A DNA stretch of 64,000 nucleotides from Piezodorus guildinii (taxonomy: Eukaryota > Arthropoda > Insecta > Hemiptera > Pentatomidae). Position numbers and translations under genes: made by a program. The stretch spans positions 152,581,474-152,645,473 of the forward strand of contig CM041293.1 in the NCBI GenBank assembly GCA_023052935.1, written 5' to 3'. How positions within the stretch are numbered: the first letter of the stretch is position 1; every line of letters starts with the position of its first letter. Positions 23,860 to 34,959 of the stretch are shown one piece after another. The notes below the pieces were generated by a model. The model was given only the letters and a program-made list of their open reading frames with translations. It searched no databases and was not told the DNA's origin.

Positions 23860-24342
23860 GAACAATAATTGTTCAATGAAAAAAAATTCAAATGATATCT
23901 ATAATTGGAAAAAGAGGATAATTGAGACGTTGATTTCCAAAAGGTACTAAAGGACATTTTTTACGAAATTGATTTTTTTACATATTTGTATTCTCATCAT
24001 TTAGTTCTATCTAAATATTCTATTTGATGTTATCTAATGAATTCTCAAGTCCTTAAAAAACACAATTTAGAAATGCGGTCATTTTCTAAAAGTACTAATT
24101 ACGCATTTATTTTCATTCCAAATCATTCTAAAAAAATTCATTTCATAACTTTAATATGATGTTATTATTATAGTAAAAAAATAATTCTAAATTTTAAGGC
24201 AAAAAGACCCAAATTAGCTAGTTTAATAATATAGTAATGAGAGATTTTCGCGCTTCCTGTAAAATTTTCTAGAATGGCTATAGTACCTTTTGGAAATCAA
24301 CGTCTCAATTATCCTCTTTTTCCAATTATAGATATGATTTGA
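23860..24342. repeat. Inverted duplication inside unit 1
   Basis: Arms of about 67 bases (23,884-23,950 and 24,277-24,343) are near-perfect inverted copies, including CTATAATTGGAAAAAGAGG and its complement, around 325 bases of AT-rich sequence. Just before the left arm is a 23-base palindrome CATTGAACAAT-A-ATTGTTCAATG (23,858-23,880). Unit 2 lacks this insertion. No coding capacity. Confidence 0.75.
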
Positions 24343-24355
24343 ATTTTACCCACTA

Positions 24356-24861
24356 TTTTTTTTTTTTTTTTTTTTTTTTTTTTCTTATCCTCCAACTTTA
24401 TTTACAAAATAAATACAAAAAACATTGTGTGTATATACAGCAGCAATGGTATATACAGTCCATGGCTCAGGCCTCGTATTGCCCGTTGGCATTCTAAGGT
24501 TCCTTTCGCACTAGGCGCGGTATGCGCTTGAGGAGTGGGGTGGCTTTGTGCCTTTGTTGAAGTAAAATGGGGAGGAACCATTTTGCTGGTGGTTAAATGT
24601 ATGCGGGTCAGACTGCAGAGTCCAGACCCCTTCCCAGGGCGACCACGTCGACCAGGGGGAGAGAGCCTTGCCACCTTCCAGGCGCAGGTGGTGGAACTAC
24701 GTCCCTGAAGAGAGGGTTCGCACAAGCCTTTAACCCGTCAAAGAACTTGACGTGTCTCCTGCTGATGAACTCTGGCACCGAGGGAAGATGGAGTTCCTCG
24801 TGGATAGTGGCATTTCTCGCCCGCTGGAGTGTGGTTCCTCTGACTATCCTCCTTAGGACGG
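24356..24861 (-). mobile_element. Second Jockey-like LINE family, 5'-truncated, with TSD
   Basis: A run of about 27 Ts at the low end is its A-tail. The GC-rich body (the most GC-rich block of this size here) encodes on the minus strand RARNATIHEELHLPSVPEF and ISRRHVKFFDGLKACANPL, comparable to NYTLHHDLNVPFF in Jockey-A ORF2, followed by a 3' UTR. The perfect duplication TTTACCCACTA lies at 24,345-24,355 and 24,862-24,872. Its base composition differs strongly from Jockey-A and -B. Confidence 0.88.
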
Positions 24862-24952
24862 TTTACCCACTACTGAACTAAGGCAGTTTATCAACCGTTT
24901 TCCCCATAGATATATAGCAGTAAAAATATATATTAAAATTATTTATTTCACA

Positions 24953-25308
24953 GTAGAGAAGCTAGCAAAAAATTGCGAAAAAGACCTGGCGTTTGAACGC
25001 TATGTCAGCCTTATCACATCATTGTACGGGGGTTAGCGTCGAAACAATACGAATCTCTATATGTACTGGGGATCTCATGAGGATTTTTTTGATGATAAAA
25101 AAAAAAACCTTGAAAAGTTACATATTCTCGAAAAATCTATTTTTAAGGCTCGCAGTGCTTCCTTCCTCTTTTTTCACTGAACAATCATCCTCTTTTTTAA
25201 ATTATATATATGATTTTAATTTTACCCTCTACTGAACTAAGGCAGTCAATCAGCCGTTTTACCTTTGGATATATAACAGTAAAAATATCTGTTAAAATTA
25301 TTTACCTC
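24953..25308. repeat. Tandem duplication, unit 2 (basic form)
   Basis: 355-base compact unit with the same ordered blocks as unit 1 but without the insertions, so it serves as the empty reference. The first 150 bases look like a SINE-1 3' body. It ends with AAAATTATTTACC. Confidence 0.72.
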
Positions 25309-26307
25309 CTTACGGGTGTGTATTATTTGTAAAGAGAAAAAACAAAAAAAATTCTTTATTGAAATGAAACATAAAAATTATAATCATGAAGCAAATAAGT
25401 TAAGCTCAATTATAGACTTCGATTGTAATTTGAAATATAGAATTCATTAATGGTTTCAATTACAGATATATTCAAATACATGAAATATAGATAAGTATTC
25501 AATCGTTTTCACTTAAGCCAATAGGATTTTCCATACCACAGCAGAAAAGTGGACCACTCGGCGGAGTATTTGAAATTTAAATAGGCCATTTTGAACTCGA
25601 AAAAACTCGAAGGAAATTTATTCACAGTCCTCCCCCAAGACGAGAGACATCTAGAACTACTTTGGCGCATTATTCCGAGAGGTAAAGTTAGAACAAATAC
25701 CGCGAACCGTTTGTACATTTCAAAGTCTAAAAGAATAGGTGAACGACCTTAAAGGAAAAGGCTATTGATGTTTGGTTCATAGGAATATAAATAAAAATTC
25801 TTCTCGTTCCAAAAAAGAGGTCCTGACTCCGCCTTTGGTTATAAATTTGGAAAGAAGTGCCTAAGGGTCGGGGCCAAAACCTTCAACTGAGAAGCATTAT
25901 TCCACCTTTTATCATAGATATTTGCTCTCATAAGATCCCCTTATACGTTATCCAAGACCCTTAAATCAGGCCGATCCGTGACCGAACTACTCCCCCATCT
26001 CACCCCCTTAAGTCCTTCCAACCTAACCGAAACCAAATTACCCCTTCATTCAATATTTAATGGGAAAATATGATGGGGTTTGGCCAAGGCTGAAAGGCTT
26101 TCGAAATGATATTATTTTTTTTTATTTTTAAGAGGTCCTTTCAACTTGCAAAAAATAGAACCAACCTTCTTTTTACCAACAAAATTAAAAATCAGCGATT
26201 TCTATGGCCAATAATTTTTTGTAGCTATTCTTTTTTTTCCTCCTTTGATTATTAATGCTATTGTCTTTGCAAGTTGTTATTTTGTATTCATATGTATGAA
26301 GTAGTTG
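25309..26307. other. Unassigned sequence
   Basis: 25,500-26,050 is moderately GC-rich with a 69-codon minus-strand frame (25,509-25,718) lacking motifs. I cannot name it as gene or repeat. Confidence 0.4.
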
Positions 26308-26925
26308 TTATATAACTTTTATTTACCAATTTATGAAATATATACCTAGTAAGGGAAAGTATTGCGATCGTGAAAATTTTCTAATTCCATTTTTAGCCGG
26401 GAGTACACGTTTTAAGGTCCCTTGAGTCCAAATGACCAAGTCCCACAAAAAGATCTCTGTGTGTGTGGTAACTCACTGGCGAAAAAAAAAGTCCTATGAA
26501 TCTGTAATTTCATATTTAAGTCAACTATACGCCCGAGATGTTTCAGAATTTTTTTTCATCAAAATCAGCTAACCAAAAGAGTCACTTTATACTATGCGTT
26601 TTGCACCTTTTTACGAATTTCTCAAAAACGGCTCAATTTTGATTAAACTCGCTATATCAATGTAAAATTTTATGGGCTTTAATATCATTTAAGCTGTATT
26701 CTTATTGACTAAGCTGATATGCCGATATTTCTTCCACTAAAGTATCTTTGATTTTGTAGATACTAAAAAAATTTATTTATTTATTACAAAACAAAAAACT
26801 TTGACATAAAATTTAATTTAATAACAATATAAAATTTAATAACAATATAATCCTGTCATCAACGTTAAAAAACTGGATAATATATAATTTGATTGAATTC
26901 AATATCGAACTTTTTATTACCAATT
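26308..26925 (+). repeat. Repeat A, 5' two thirds
   Basis: Begins near ACTTTTATTTACC, then AAGGGAAAGTATTGCGATCG, TTTTAAGGTCCC, GAGTCCAAATGACC, CTCAAAAACGGC and GATTAAACTCGCTATATC. An A/T-rich stretch of about 85 bases near 26,765-26,850 is absent from other copies. The 3' terminal third is missing. Confidence 0.72.
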
Positions 26926-27464
26926 TTATTTTCTTTATTCCCTTACTGCATTCTATTATGTTATATTTTTGTTTAATATTTTTTGTTTCTGCTTATATAT
27001 TAAGTAATTGTTTAATTGTTATTATTTAGTTAATGTATTTTATTATATTTTGTTTTATTTATGTATAAATAAATTGTGTTATTTTCTTTATTGAGTTATT
27101 GTTTTTGTGAATCAGTATATTCATGTTATAAAGTAAATACCATTTCTGTAATATGACCACCTGTTCTTGAAAATTTCGCCTATGTTTATAAATAAATTAG
27201 CAGCCAATGGTCACCGATATTATCATTTTATATTTTTTCAGAGCAATGTTTCTGGCTTTTCTTCACTAGCAAAACAAAAAACACTTTTCCGTATAACACT
27301 AAAAATTTTAAACATGATATGTGATGAAGTCTTAAAAATTATACTTTTACAATAATAATAATAGACTTCGTGAAGCCGAAGGTTGGATGCCGATACAACT
27401 AAATTTTACCCTCAAAGATTCGTCGAAGGATCCCGGTCTAAACTCAAACTCAATTGCTCTACGA
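26926..27464. other. Unassigned, very AT-rich
   Basis: T-rich sequence with TTTATT motifs. A 62-codon plus frame at 27,167-27,355 has no recognised motif. Confidence 0.45.
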
Positions 27465-27466
27465 TG

Positions 27467-27517
<51 letters not shown>

Positions 27518-27600
27518 GATTAGATTAGATTTTTATTGTCTTAGGGCCTGAGGCCCTTTCTTACAGACAAAGTAATAATTTTTACAATAATTAATGTGCC
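27465..27600 (-). mobile_element. CR1-like 3' tail with (GA)n and pentamer repeats
   Basis: A (GA)n tract (27,465-27,513) passes into GATTAGATTAGATTAGATT, then a hairpin AGGGCC-TGA-GGCCCT at 27,543-27,557. In minus-strand sense this is hairpin, ACAATAAAA, then (ATCTA)n: the order hairpin, AATAAA, short tandem repeat seen at the 3' ends of CR1/L2-like LINEs. The coding part is absent. Confidence 0.6.
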
Positions 27601-27887
27601 AAAAAAAAAGGGGTATGTCCTCGCTTTCTCTTCAACTATTATATTCATGATTAAAAAGAAAAAAGGTAATTTTGGGAAAGAAAAAAATAGTAATCCAATT
27701 ACGGTATATAATACTAAACGTTTGTTTTTACAACTCTGGAACCTACATTTGTTTGGGTGCTACGAAAATGTCGCTTAATGAAAAAAATATTTATTTATCT
27801 TAATTATAACTTTTTATTTTTTTGTCATTTACAGATGTACATTAATGGACACAATAAAACAAAATAATGTTTCAATTTTAAGATAAA

Positions 27888-28176
27888 AAAAATTTGGTGC
27901 GCGCAACAATCGACTTTTACTTTCCTTCGTTGTTAAAATCAATTTAAATTCGTCTTACGAATTTTGAAATACAGTTATAGATACAAATATATAGTTAAAG
28001 AATCAATTACATTGAATATAAATAGAGCATGTGTTTTATTTAATTATCTATTAAATTATTATCTATGATAATCAGTTAGTTTTACCGGATTTTCTTCACT
28101 CTCCATTAACTTCTATAATGTTATGTATCAGATAATAATTTTTCTGAAATCTTTAGCTTTCTAACGGTATATATTG

Positions 28177-28235
<59 letters not shown>

Positions 28236-28315
28236 TTTTATAATACAAAACACAAATATTGCATGCAAAAATATTAATTATCGCTGCAATTAGAATATTA
28301 TGAATGAACACTAGA
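27888..28315 (-). repeat. Repeat A, 3' half, with a TA microsatellite
   Basis: In sense it ends with GAAAGTAAAAGTCGATTGTTGCGCGCACC near 27,892 and contains the block around ATCTTTAGCTTTCTAACGG (minus) found in all 3' halves. A (TA)n run of about 50 bases at 28,180-28,229 sits exactly where other copies have a short ATATAT. Confidence 0.72.
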
Positions 28316-29125
28316 CCCATTTCTTTTATAGAGGTCTAAAGTCAGACGAAAAGGTTCAAATAAAGCATTCAATCAATCGCCCACTCTTTCCCCACTCATT
28401 TTAATTATTTTCTGGCCGTTTTCTCCTTTTTCTTTTCGATCCCTCAATAATTAAATACGCGGAAGTATTTAAGGTTGAGAAAAATTAATAAATATAATCT
28501 CAAGTCTCTCGATTCCGGAAGTTAACTGTTAATTAAAAACAGATCAAAAGAATTCCTTATATCTCTCATTGCTGTATTAAATTAATAAAATACTAAAGAA
28601 AAAGAAGGAATCCGAATTAAATCCTGGCCAGAACTTAGAAAATTTATAAAGATTTTTATTATAAAATATTTTAATGTTAAGAGTGAAGTTGCAATCTTCA
28701 TGGCTAATTATTAATCGATGCCGTATCTATAAACGGTTAAGAACATGTAGTAGATAACTTACATAGATGCTTTTAAGTTTCATGTTTAAAGGTCGTAAGT
28801 ATTTTCTTCTGCGTAGTGAATAATTCAAGATATATATATATAGCAGCTCACACTTCGCGGAAATGTTATTTTCATTTCAAGTGAAGAACTCAAATATGGA
28901 TATATAAGCAGCAGAATGAATCAAAATGAGCATGAAAACTTCAATTAAAAAGAAATTTTAAAGATGTTTTAACTTGAGTATACAAGGTAAAGTACTATCC
29001 TTGACTTTGCAAACAGACGTCACATGAACCTTGGATAAATTAACTAAACAAAAGTCTTTTAAAAACCTAGAAAATGGGGTGGCATTCAAGACGATCCAAA
29101 TATTTAGATATCCCGCAATATTGGG
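28316..29125. other. Unassigned AT-rich sequence
   Basis: No recognisable gene or repeat, apart from a short (TA) tract near 28,830. Confidence 0.45.
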
Positions 29126-29396
29126 GGTCACCTGTGGAGTAGTGGCTACCATAACAGCCTTATTTGCCCTAACTTGAGAGTTCAAACCACGCAGATTGCT
29201 CAAGGATTTTGTAAAGGTGTTATAAAATCCTCGATTATGCCGTCTATAAATAAAATGGCAGTCTCGTGCCCGTGCGATGTCAGGTACTCGTTGAAAATCG
29301 TAATGATAATTAAAGTAGGATAGAAAAAATTTCGGGTCCCTACTGTAACATCGTTCAATTAGCTTGTCACAGTGACATTAATTGAATAAACAAACA
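29126..29396 (+). mobile_element. SINE-3, full-length but diverged
   Basis: Head GGTCACCTGTGGAGTAGTGGCTA (A box) and GAGAGTTCAAACC (B box), body with GTGCGATGTCAGGTACTCG and CCCTACTGTAACATCGTTC, tail GTGACATTAATTGAATAAACAAACAAA. More substitutions than the minus-strand copies at 15.2 and 44.8 kb. Confidence 0.8.
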
Positions 29397-29439
29397 AATT
29401 AAACGATACTGCAAAAGTAGATATCAATGAGAGAAGAAA

Positions 29440-29545
29440 CCATATCATGCGACATAAAATAGGACACTGTCTATTCAGTCAATCTCATTCTGGTCTGGAA
29501 GCTCCAACGTGCGGATATTGTGACAATGTTCACCTGCTCTCCTTA
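29440..29545 (+). mobile_element. I/LOA-like LINE scrap (zinc-knuckle block)
   Basis: Encodes REETISCD, GHCLFSQSHSGLEAPTCGYC and DNVH, corresponding to the LCRLRIGHT...APTCEYC segment at 41,830-41,950. Very short, no intact frame beyond it. Confidence 0.55.
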
Positions 29546-30540
29546 AATCCATTCCCAGCTCCCCCAACCTTTTCATAAACAATACTCCTATCTCTTTTCA
29601 TTCATCTGTCACAAGAACTTAGGTATTACTCTTGATCAAACTCTCTCTTGGAAACCGAACATCTCCCAAATATCCCGCCGAACCATAGCAACCCTAAAGC
29701 AATTCCGTTGCCTCCATCACCTCCTACCATTCAATATTCGTAAACTCCTGGTTTCTTCCCTTGTCTTTCTCCACTTTGACTACGGTTGCGAGGTGTACAG
29801 CGGACTTTCAGGTGAGCTCGAAGTAAAACTCAAGCGTATTATGAACTGTGAATAGGTTTGTATTCAGGATCACCAGAGACACGCATATAACCCAGTATTA
29901 CGCCGAGTAAAGGTGGTTTTATCCTCGTTACAGATGCCAGTATTTCCTAGCCTCCTTCCTCTACCAGGTTATCAGAACTCATCGTCCCACCTACATCTTC
30001 CAATCCCTTCAATTTAAATCAGCAATTCAGTCCCGTTCTACCAGATCCCGGTTTTCTGACCTCTACTCTCCTCCACACCGCACTGCTGCTGCCTTTGACA
30101 AGTCCTTTCTAGCCAATGCAACTACTCTTTGGAATTCCATCCCTCCTGAGATCCGTCATGTAAGTACTGCTTCCTCCTTCAAATCGCTACTTTTCAACCA
30201 CCTTCTCCTTACCCAGTCATACAGACAATAACTTCAAACTGCAGATGCTATAAATACCAATTATTATTATTATTTTATTTTTTTTTTTTTTTGTGTGTTT
30301 ATATTACTCACATTATCATTGATAAACTAGCTATTTCTGTTTTTCTTATTCTGAAAGTCTGACTTGTAAAGATGTACATATTATGTACATACCTTAATTA
30401 TTTTTTAGTTTAGTATTTTGTTATTCTAAGCCATGACCAAATTTTTCCGGTCATCAATTATGTATGTATATTTTATTCTTAAGGGACTTTAGTCCAGGAT
30501 AATAAAGAACATTTTTCATTCCATTTCATTCCAATGCTTC
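29546..30540 (+). mobile_element. CR1-like LINE 3' fragment with hairpin 3' end
   Basis: Encodes NLGITLDQTLSWKPNISQIS, HHLLPFNIRKLLVSSLVF and HFDYGCEVYSGL (29,620-29,815), then, after frameshifts, AELRWFYPRYRCQYFLASFL and FDKSFLANATTLWNSIPPEI (to about 30,185), with a stop near 30,230. The 3' UTR ends with hairpin GGACT-TT-AGTCC (30,484-30,495), GGATAATAAAG and a repeated CATTCCATTT tail. It is the longest copy of its family here, but broken by several frameshifts. Confidence 0.82.
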
Positions 30541-31309
30541 ACAAACTGTTAGATCATATGCTGCTATAGTGCCTTCTATTTAAACCAACACGGCGAAAAT
30601 TGGCTACAGCGGGAACCCTTTAATTTATATCTAGAAGACAATAAAAATACAGCAGAGAAACGTTTGAGTTATTTAAAATAAAAGAATTATTATAATAAAA
30701 TATATTATTCATCTAATGCCAAAACCCTCTGAAGTACAGGCAAATAAAAAAAAAAAAGTAATTTTAATTTAGATGATACTGATAATAACTAATAGCTAAT
30801 ATCGTTGTAACAGATATCATGATACAACTTCTGCATTTACACAACTCATGAATGTCTTGTCTTATCAACAAAAACCAATATTTTTTCTAGATTCATGTAT
30901 TGCTAAATATTAGATGTAAATCAACAAGCTAGATTTTCATAACAGATATTTTTGAGTATCTATTTACGACATCGAAAGCATTAATCATTTTCGGTAGATT
31001 TAGGGACATTTTTTTTTTCTTTAACCTAGAAAGGTAAAAGGGAGAGCTTGCTCTCAGTGCCCCAGCGAGGGTTATTTAATTTACCCTCTCTTAATCGATC
31101 TTCTCCACTCCAAAAAAAGTCGTTTTATAACCACTTTTTAGGTAATATACATATTTTAAACAAAATAAGTAAGACTATCGATATCAAAACTGAATATGAG
31201 TTATGAGTATATTTTAAACCTTACCTAAAATATAAAATTAGCATCACTCTAAATTATTTTTTTTTTTTAATTTTTATTATTTTATTAAATTACAATTTTA
31301 TTGATCAAA
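30541..31309. other. Unassigned AT-rich sequence
   Basis: No recognised gene or repeat. T-tracts at 31,006-31,017 and 31,258-31,268. Confidence 0.45.
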
Positions 31310-31472
31310 GAGAAAAGGTTGTGAGTTCGAATCCCAGTCCCGGGACTTTTTCAAGCATGTCATAAAATTCACTGACAAACTACACCAGGTTTGTGGAGAT
31401 CCGCCAGCCTCACAAGAAAAGGGATTAGGAGTGATGGCCCTACCCTATAAAGTATTATAGGATAATAGAATG
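31310..31472 (+). mobile_element. SINE-2, head-truncated copy
   Basis: Starts just before the B box (GAGTTCGAATCCCAGTCCCG) and continues through CCCTA, GTATTATAGGATAATAGAATG. The A box is absent. It abuts a Jockey-B fragment on the other strand. Confidence 0.7.
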
Positions 31473-31860
31473 GTTTCATTCTAGTTTGAGGAATCCATAA
31501 TGAACGTCTGTCAAGATACCGAATCTGTTGAATAGGAGTAAGTGAGGCATTGTTAAATGATGTTTACGACGTACAGTAAAGTTGATTTCATGGGGTGTAT
31601 TTATGATTCCCATACTTGGACACCATTCTTCAATAGCTGATAAATAGTTATGTAGGATTTGTGATGCAGCAACAGGATCGTTATTTGCAGATAACATACA
31701 TGTGTTCTCAGCGTATGTAGTTAATAAAGTGCTCAAAGGAATGGTAATACCAGGTGTTTACACCCTGTATAGGATCGGACTTAGGGTATTATGGTGAGGT
31801 GCATCTGCTGACTGAATACGGATGAGTCGGAGAGAATATAGTCAATTTGAAAGGTTCTAT
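31473..31860 (-). mobile_element. Jockey-B internal RT fragment
   Basis: The minus strand (31,736 down to 31,476) encodes STLLTTYAENTCMLSANNDP and AASQILHNYLSAIEEWC. This is the region around the reverse transcriptase active site, where Jockey-A has TFADDTAILSSNSDPEIAS. Here the catalytic pair reads AENT instead of ADDT, so it is dead. It covers a part of Jockey-B missing from the short copies. Confidence 0.75.
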
Positions 31861-33025
31861 AAATTAATTTTTTACACGTTTAGGAACGTAGTAAGTGCCT
31901 AATTTGCTCCCCTCCTCCTCCATTCTCTCCGACAGTAATTTTAAAATAAATTATAATTTACAATAATATAATTAATTACATTTGACGATTACGATGATCG
32001 ACTTGTCTCAAGGTAAGCCATGTAAGTTATGAGTATTGGTACCAGTAAAAATATTTTTTGGAATGGAAGATATTGCCCCTTCCATCCTTGATGTATATTG
32101 CTTAAAACGTAACTACATGCCAGAACTAGAATACATATCGAAAATAGACTTAAATCTAGATAGAAAGTATAGATATACCAATGTGGATAATATATCCATC
32201 TATTGACAGCAAAATCCTTTTGAAAACGAAGCTTATATTTCCATATTTTATATTGATGCTATGCTAATAAAGCTCATTTCATAGAAAAATACCCTTTTTT
32301 TCTTTAAATTAATTAAGTACTACTAATCCGGTCGGTTTTCGTAGCAGCGGTTTACTTGAAAAGGGCAGGAGTGTAACATGTTCATGGTTTTTCTTTTGAT
32401 CCCTTGGGAAAGCGTGCCTTTGTAATGGAAATACGAACCCGTTTCAGCTGATGTTAAGTTTTTTTTTGTTTTTTTTTGAAAGCCTAGCCAGTTCGAAACG
32501 ACCTTTTAACACAATCAGATGGTACTTTGAATCCACTACTAATTAAAATTCCGAATACGTACTGACCTTTTGCAGTCTCCTTTTCATGGTTTTTGAGAAG
32601 GGTTTCTTCTTACCTTTTGAAGTGCTAAAGGGATGGAAGTTGATCAGTAATATTATTCAGGCATCGCATTAATTATTAGTTATATCAAACCTGATTGCAA
32701 ATACTTCAAAAAAATCTGATGCTCAGAGAAATTTTAGTTAATAATCAACAATTTAAGCTCTAATAATCTATGCGATTTTTGAAATATTTAATATAATGTT
32801 TATTCCTGATGAATTAATCTTTTTTTTTTACTATAATTACATATGTATGGGAAGTTAAGATAGAAAAGTATAACTTTAATAAGTTTAATTACTATAAGGT
32901 CTTCCAACCCATTATATTCTTTAAGGTTCTGGGTTTTCAAGAAAAAATAGAAGATCTCTTTTTAGGTTTGTTTCTATTTTATATTACTGTCACCATATTA
33001 TTATTATATACCTGACATATTATTA
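31861..33025. other. Unassigned AT-rich sequence
   Basis: No gene or repeat recognised. The GC-richer patch 32,325-32,440 has no motif. Confidence 0.45.
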
Positions 33026-33277
33026 GGGGAGCCCGTGGCTGAGTGGCTAGCGCACTAGTCTCTCATGCTACAGGTTGTGAGTTCGAATCCCAGTCCCGGC
33101 GGACTTTCTTAAGGATATAATCGAATGGAGATTCACTCACAGCCACACTCCCGGGTATGTGAGACCCGTCAGCCAAAAAATGATTACCCTATCCTGTAAA
33201 ATCTCATCGAGAATCGTGATAGTCTAAGATCCGAACATGAAATGATCTTCACCGAGCTGATAATAGAATGAAACATA
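33026..33277 (+). mobile_element. SINE-2, full-length copy
   Basis: The tRNA-like head fits the consensus boxes well: A box TGGCTGAGTGGCTAGCGC and B box GAGTTCGAATCCC, with a CCCGTGG...CCCAGTCCCGGCGG frame resembling a tRNA-Leu/Ser type gene. The unrelated body follows, ending GATAATAGAATGAAAC. The head is too short of paired stems and the 3' part too long for a real tRNA gene. Its last 75 bases also form part of the inverted repeat below. Confidence 0.82.
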
Positions 33278-34040
33278 TTTTATAAAAAAATTTAGTTTAT
33301 TAAAAAATAAGTTAAGAATGGGTTGCCAAAAAAAATCCTGGACGGACTATTTTTAATTATTTAAAAAAAATGATTTTTAATTAAATGTTGCAACATCATG
33401 ATAATAAGACAACTTTTGCCCTGACTCTAAGTATCAAAGGTATAGAATGTGCAGCCGTATGTATGGATATTAAACTTTCTTATATTCAATGTCCGATTAC
33501 GTGCGACTGCAATGTTTGGTCCTCCATTATTACAAGCTATACTCAACTCGGATCTATCTGTCACGCATTTTCACTCGTGTTAAAATTTTATCTTTAAAAT
33601 TCAGCAACCCTGATTGGGACCAAGTTTTTTGCAGGCAACCCTATATCAATGTGTTTGCAATAAAACAGCGATTATATTGATATAATTTTTTTTCTATTAT
33701 CAAGACGGTGCAGATAATTGATAACGACATACCCGCTTTTACCTTACAACCGATAGTTTTTCCTGGAAAAGATTAGGCAAAACAAAGAGTGCACATTCTA
33801 TACCTTTGATCCTTTAAGTCAGGGTAAAAGATTTCCTATTATCATGATGTTGCAACATTTCATTAGAAATCATTTTTTTTTAAATAAATAGTCTATCCAG
33901 GATTTTTTTAGGCAACCCATTCTTAACATATTTTTTAATATACTAAATTTGTTATATAATATATTTCATCCTATTGTCAGCTCGGTGAAGATCGTTTCAA
34001 CTTTGGATCTTTTACTATGAATATATTCTCTCAGGAGATT
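33200..34040. repeat. 840-bp inverted repeat including SINE-2 sequence
   Basis: The left arm 33,200-33,453 and right arm 33,788-34,040 are inverted copies (for example GGGTTGCCAAAAAAAATCC / GGATTTTTTTAGGCAACCC, and TTGCAACATCATGATAATA). The spacer is 334 bases, with a smaller inner inverted pair TATATCAAT/ATTGATATA. Arms differ at scattered positions, so the repeat is not new. The outer 75 bases of each arm are SINE-2 3' sequence. No coding frame of note. Confidence 0.8.
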
Positions 34041-34280
34041 ACAACACGCGGCCAAGGGCATACACGGCCTGTCGTGCCAGATAGAGAACATAGTGTTAAG
34101 TCTATAAATACATTGGTTGTTATCTTGTTTCTTTTAGCCCTGATGAAGGCTCATAATGTAGGCCGAAACGTCGGCACGCAATTAAAATAAGTACTCCTTT
34201 TTTAATGTGTTTCTCTCTGATTACTGCAGCCCCAAACATCTTCCTCATCTAATATTTTCAACGATAAACTTATCTCCACC
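34041..34280 (+). mobile_element. Penelope-like 3' end fragment
   Basis: Has the hammerhead-like motif at 34,136-34,178 followed by GCAATTAAAATAAGTACTCC and, 60 bases on, CCCCAAACATCTTCCTCATCTAAT. The same succession (motif, AATTAAAATAACG, CCCCCAACCATCTTCCTCATC) occurs at 51,204-51,318. The rest of the element is not recognisable. Confidence 0.62.
34136..34178 (+). ncRNA. Hammerhead-like ribozyme motif
   Basis: CTGATGA at 34,140, one extra A, stem II GGCT/GGCC with a 9-base loop, GAAAC, GTC. Stem I pairs AGCC before the core with GGC after it. All invariant core bases are present. Confidence 0.55.
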
Positions 34281-34493
34281 ATTATAATTTACTATTAAAG
34301 TAAAAGTATATAAATTAACTCATTAGAATGCCGCGGGTGTTAGCTGAAAGCTGTATAAAAACAAACAGACCTCTTTTAAGTAAAATGCTATGCAAAATAT
34401 GAAACCGCTCTAATCCATCAAAACATATTTTTATTCACAATTCGAACACAATTAAGAAGAAATAAAGTCTGTTGGATACCGTTTAAACGCAGT

Positions 34494-34772
34494 TTAATGA
34501 AGGCAATCAATTGGGTAGGACATAAGCCGAGTTTCTGGAATCTTTCTTAAGTAGGCTGGACCAGAGCCAAGATCCGCCATGCGTTCTTTATCTAACCAAT
34601 GGCCTATATTATTGGAAATGTAATTTACTTCTCTAATTACACCGCCGTTATAAGAAGGGTGAAATATGAGGCTCCTAGGTGTGACTATTGTTCTTGCCGA
34701 TAAGATCCTTTCAGATGTAAATAGCTCCTGTTTCAGAAGATAAGGAGTGGAGTCCGAGCAGTTGTAAATCAT
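34494..34772 (-). pseudogene. Open frame, possibly a Penelope-type C-terminus
   Basis: 92 codons on the minus strand, uninterrupted. The stretch GGVIREVNYISNNIGHWLDK followed by GPAYLRKIPETRL faintly resembles the R-x-x-REAxEIxxHxxN...AW...L pattern after the GIY-YIG nuclease of Penelope-like elements, and Penelope debris lies 220 bases away. The resemblance is weak and key residues are not clear. It may be a chance frame. Flanks 34,281-34,493 and 34,773-34,959 show nothing. Confidence 0.3.
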
Positions 34773-34959
34773 TAAGATACCGCGGGAATATCCGTATTTA
34801 GAATTTAATCCTTTATACTGTAGACATTATTAGGTCACAAAGTTGAAAACAAATACAATTTATATGCGGCACATATTATAATTTCTGTTTTGATTTGTTA
34901 AGTAACACCGTTATTGTTAATATGCTTTTATATTAAATTGTTAAGTACAAATGTTTGCT

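Larger units (their letters stand above)
23353..24952. repeat. Tandem duplication, unit 1 (expanded by insertions)
   Basis: Shares in order with unit 2: CAGTAGARAAG start, a SINE-1-like body piece (CCTGGCG, TTGAACGCTAT, TATATGTACTGGGGATCTCATGAGG), CCTTGAAAAGTTA...TATTCTCGAAAAATC, GCAGTGCTT, TTTTACCC and CTACTGAACTAAGGCAG...AAAATTATTTA. Unit 1 is 1.6 kb because it also carries an extra A-rich stretch (about 23,500-23,772), an inverted duplication and a LINE insertion. Confidence 0.75.

Noticed and set aside
24402..24881. Host exon or contaminant suggested by GC-rich open frames on both strands
   Set aside because: The segment is bounded by an A tail and a perfect 11-bp TSD and encodes a Jockey-like RT terminus on the minus strand.
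27513..27532. Telomere-like repeat
   Set aside because: The unit is GATTA, not the insect TTAGG, and it sits at the 3' end of a LINE tail.
33026..33110. Possible tRNA gene (good A and B boxes)
   Set aside because: Head of SINE-2: a shared non-tRNA body follows and a second truncated copy exists at 31,310. The tRNA cloverleaf stems are not complete.
34494..34772. Host gene
   Set aside because: 92 codons without a start context or neighbours. The only faint similarity is to Penelope-type protein ends, and that is kept at low confidence.
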